A program made the position numbers and the translations under genes. The notes beneath the pieces are model-generated. The model ran no database searches and was not told where the DNA came from. It was given only the letters and a program-made list of their open reading frames with translations. From Metabacillus idriensis (GTDB lineage Bacteria; Bacillota; Bacilli; Bacillales; Bacillaceae): a DNA stretch of 64,000 bases. Below are positions 62,791 through 64,000 of this stretch, piece after piece (the stretch's first letter is position 1; each line of letters begins with the position of its first letter). Location: contig NZ_WKKF01000001.1 of NCBI RefSeq assembly GCF_009674765.1, positions 558,001 to 622,000 on the forward strand, read 5' to 3'.

Positions 62791-63225
62791 AAAAAAACCT
62801 CCAATTTTTTAATAGATTGATTAGCATAACAATTGAAAAGAGCAATAGTAATGGAGAATCATTTATGTAATGCTGCAAGCATTCACTACGTAAATGGAGA
62901 TGGCGCCACAATCCCCGTTAGCTACCTATTCATCATAAGATAGAAATATTGATAGATTATTAAACAAAACAGCAATGTAAGTAAATAAAACAAAACAAAA
63001 AACAAAAAAACAAAAATAAATGGCTTGTTTCGCATTAAAAAGAAGTTTATTAGAATTTTTTATGAGATAAAAGCCTGATGAATCGCAAGAATAGACTTTT
63101 GAATTCGTTTTCATTTTTGATTAATTTTACAAAAGTTAATATTTTTACAGTCTATTATTTATATTCCTTTCTTATAATGGGTTAATCCAAAACAAACCAA
63201 AACAAAATGGGGGAAGGAAATGAAA
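62791..63225. other. Divergent intergenic region, A-rich
   Basis: Between the metallophosphoesterase and the DeoR-type gene there is an A-rich tract near 62965-63020 made of AACAAA-like units, another AACAAACCAAAACAAAA near 63189-63208, and TATAAT at 63173-63178 as the likely -10 of the regulator. No gene is supported. Confidence 0.45.
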
Positions 63226-64000
63226 ATGAATGAAAGATATAAAGCGATAATCAGAGAACTGGAAATGAAAAATAAAATTGGCGTAGCAGATATAGCTATA
63301 AAATTAAACGTGACGCCTGAAACAATCAGAAAAGACTTGAGTTCACTCGAAGAGAAAAAGAAATTGCGCAGAATTCATGGGGGAGCCATCCAATATCTTG
63401 GTGTGATTAAAGAGCCTCATTTTAATAAGAAAGTCGGGATCTTTCATCCTCAGAAAAAAATGATTGGAGAAGCTGCGGCGACTTTTATTATGGATGGAGA
63501 TTTAGTAGCACTTGATGTCGGCACTACAATTTTTCAAATTGCAAGTGCTATTAAAGACGTCAAAAATGTAACCATCGTGACTAATTCTCTGGCAGCAGCT
63601 GAACTATTAAATAGCCGGATTGAAAACAGGTTATTTGATGGAAAAGTCATTGTCCTTGGAGGTACTGCCAATCCTCTGCAGCGTTCAATCAGCGGGTCCA
63701 TAACCAATAAGTTATTGGAGCAATTTTATTTTGACAAAGCCTTTATTTCATGCGGGGGAATAAACAAGGATGGAATTTGTGATTTCAATGTAGAGGAAGC
63801 AACGGCTTCTTCTATTATGATGAAGAGATCAAGACAAACAATTGTTGCAGCTGATTCTTCTAAACTGAATCAAAGGGCTCTTTTCCATATAGGGCCGTTC
63901 TCTGCAATTGACTGTCTGATTACTGATCAAAAAATGCCGGTTGATTGGTCTAAAGATCAAGTTTTTGGTGATGTAGATTGGATAACTGTAGGTGACGCCA
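63226..64000 (+). CDS. DeoR/GlpR-family transcriptional regulator (3' end outside window)
   Basis: 258 residues are present and the frame is open to the last base. An N-terminal HTH (15-55: KNKIGVADIAIKLNVTPETIRKDLSSLEEKKKLRRIHGGA) is followed by a sugar-phosphate sensing domain (DGDLVALDVGTTIFQIA, VTNSLAAAELL, DKAFISCGGINKDGI). ATG 63226 is chosen eight bases after GGGGGAAGG; an ATG at 63220 is too close. Such regulators repress sugar-catabolic operons; the target genes are probably beyond the window. Confidence 0.92.
   Translation, partial: MNERYKAIIRELEMKNKIGVADIAIKLNVTPETIRKDLSSLEEKKKLRRIHGGAIQYLGVIKEPHFNKKVGIFHPQKKMIGEAAATFIMDGDLVALDVGTTIFQIASAIKDVKNVTIVTNSLAAAELLNSRIENRLFDGKVIVLGGTANPLQRSISGSITNKLLEQFYFDKAFISCGGINKDGICDFNVEEATASSIMMKRSRQTIVAADSSKLNQRALFHIGPFSAIDCLITDQKMPVDWSKDQVFGDVDWITVGDA

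Noticed and set aside
62926-63114. 62-codon minus-strand frame before the DeoR-type gene
   Set aside because: It is made of an A-rich/T-rich low-complexity tract and has no ribosome site.

Overview
The window is low-GC chromosomal DNA from a spore-forming member of the Bacillaceae. Supporting signs are a GerA/GerB/GerC germinant-receptor operon, a CotF-family coat protein, two DUF3231 proteins beside a manganese catalase, GGAGG-type ribosome binding sites, TTG/GTG starts, a yybP-ykoY Mn riboswitch, a T-box and a likely CcpA cre site. The gene content fits a Bacillus/Metabacillus-like genome; I cannot name the species.

Layout. 1-7.4 kb: the end of a YebC-family gene, then a C4-dicarboxylate/aspartate module (malic enzyme, aspartase, DctP symporter) transcribed leftward and, divergently, a GlnK/GlnL-like two-component system. 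The divergent region holds a cre-like site and three phased GTAGGT repeats. 7.4-18.7 kb: an unassigned structured intergenic RNA region and a serA fragment, an orphan OmpR-type regulator, a two-repeat cell-wall protein with an MPKTG sorting signal next to a sortase-FN3 fusion, a phospholipase-D protein, a PdaC-like deacetylase, a candidate small RNA or leader, a CaiB/BaiF CoA-transferase and small membrane proteins. 18.7-20.4 kb: a Mn riboswitch with tandem terminators ahead of an FbpB-like peptide, a Spo0M-like protein and a TerC-family exporter. 20.4-34.5 kb: envelope and sporulation genes, then a zinc alcohol dehydrogenase and KatG. 34.8-38.4 kb: a complete TAXI-type TRAP transporter operon.

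39.7-53.1 kb is a mobile element of about 13.3 kb inserted in the 3' part of a tRNA-Val(GAC) gene. Identical 47-bp repeats bound it at 39764-39810 and 53033-53079. It encodes a tyrosine recombinase, two winged-helix replication-type proteins each beside short direct repeats (iteron candidates), a zinc-ribbon plus possible HEPN-protein pair, a DUF5677-like protein, a putative type I toxin-antitoxin locus, and a rightward block with an XRE regulator, a phBC6A51-like HTH protein and two related coiled-coil proteins. No relaxase, capsid gene or large terminase was seen.

53.1-58.1 kb looks like an older accretion scar: two broken genes (a DUF4379-like zinc ribbon and a transposition ATPase), a T-box leader with no gene behind it, and a third 12-bp copy of the tRNA end. 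Intact genes here are a serine hydrolase and a DUF4153-like/XRE/DUF2975 group. 58.3-64 kb: PatB/MalY aminotransferase, CutC, a Tat cluster in which a twin-arginine metallophosphoesterase precedes tatA and tatC (like phoD-tatAd-tatCd), and a partial DeoR-family regulator.

Most likely new systems: the tRNA-Val element as a whole, its toxin-antitoxin-like locus (48.9-49.2 kb), its 42.3-45.2 kb cargo, the sortase/MPKTG pair, and the leader RNAs at 7.5 and 15.7 kb.
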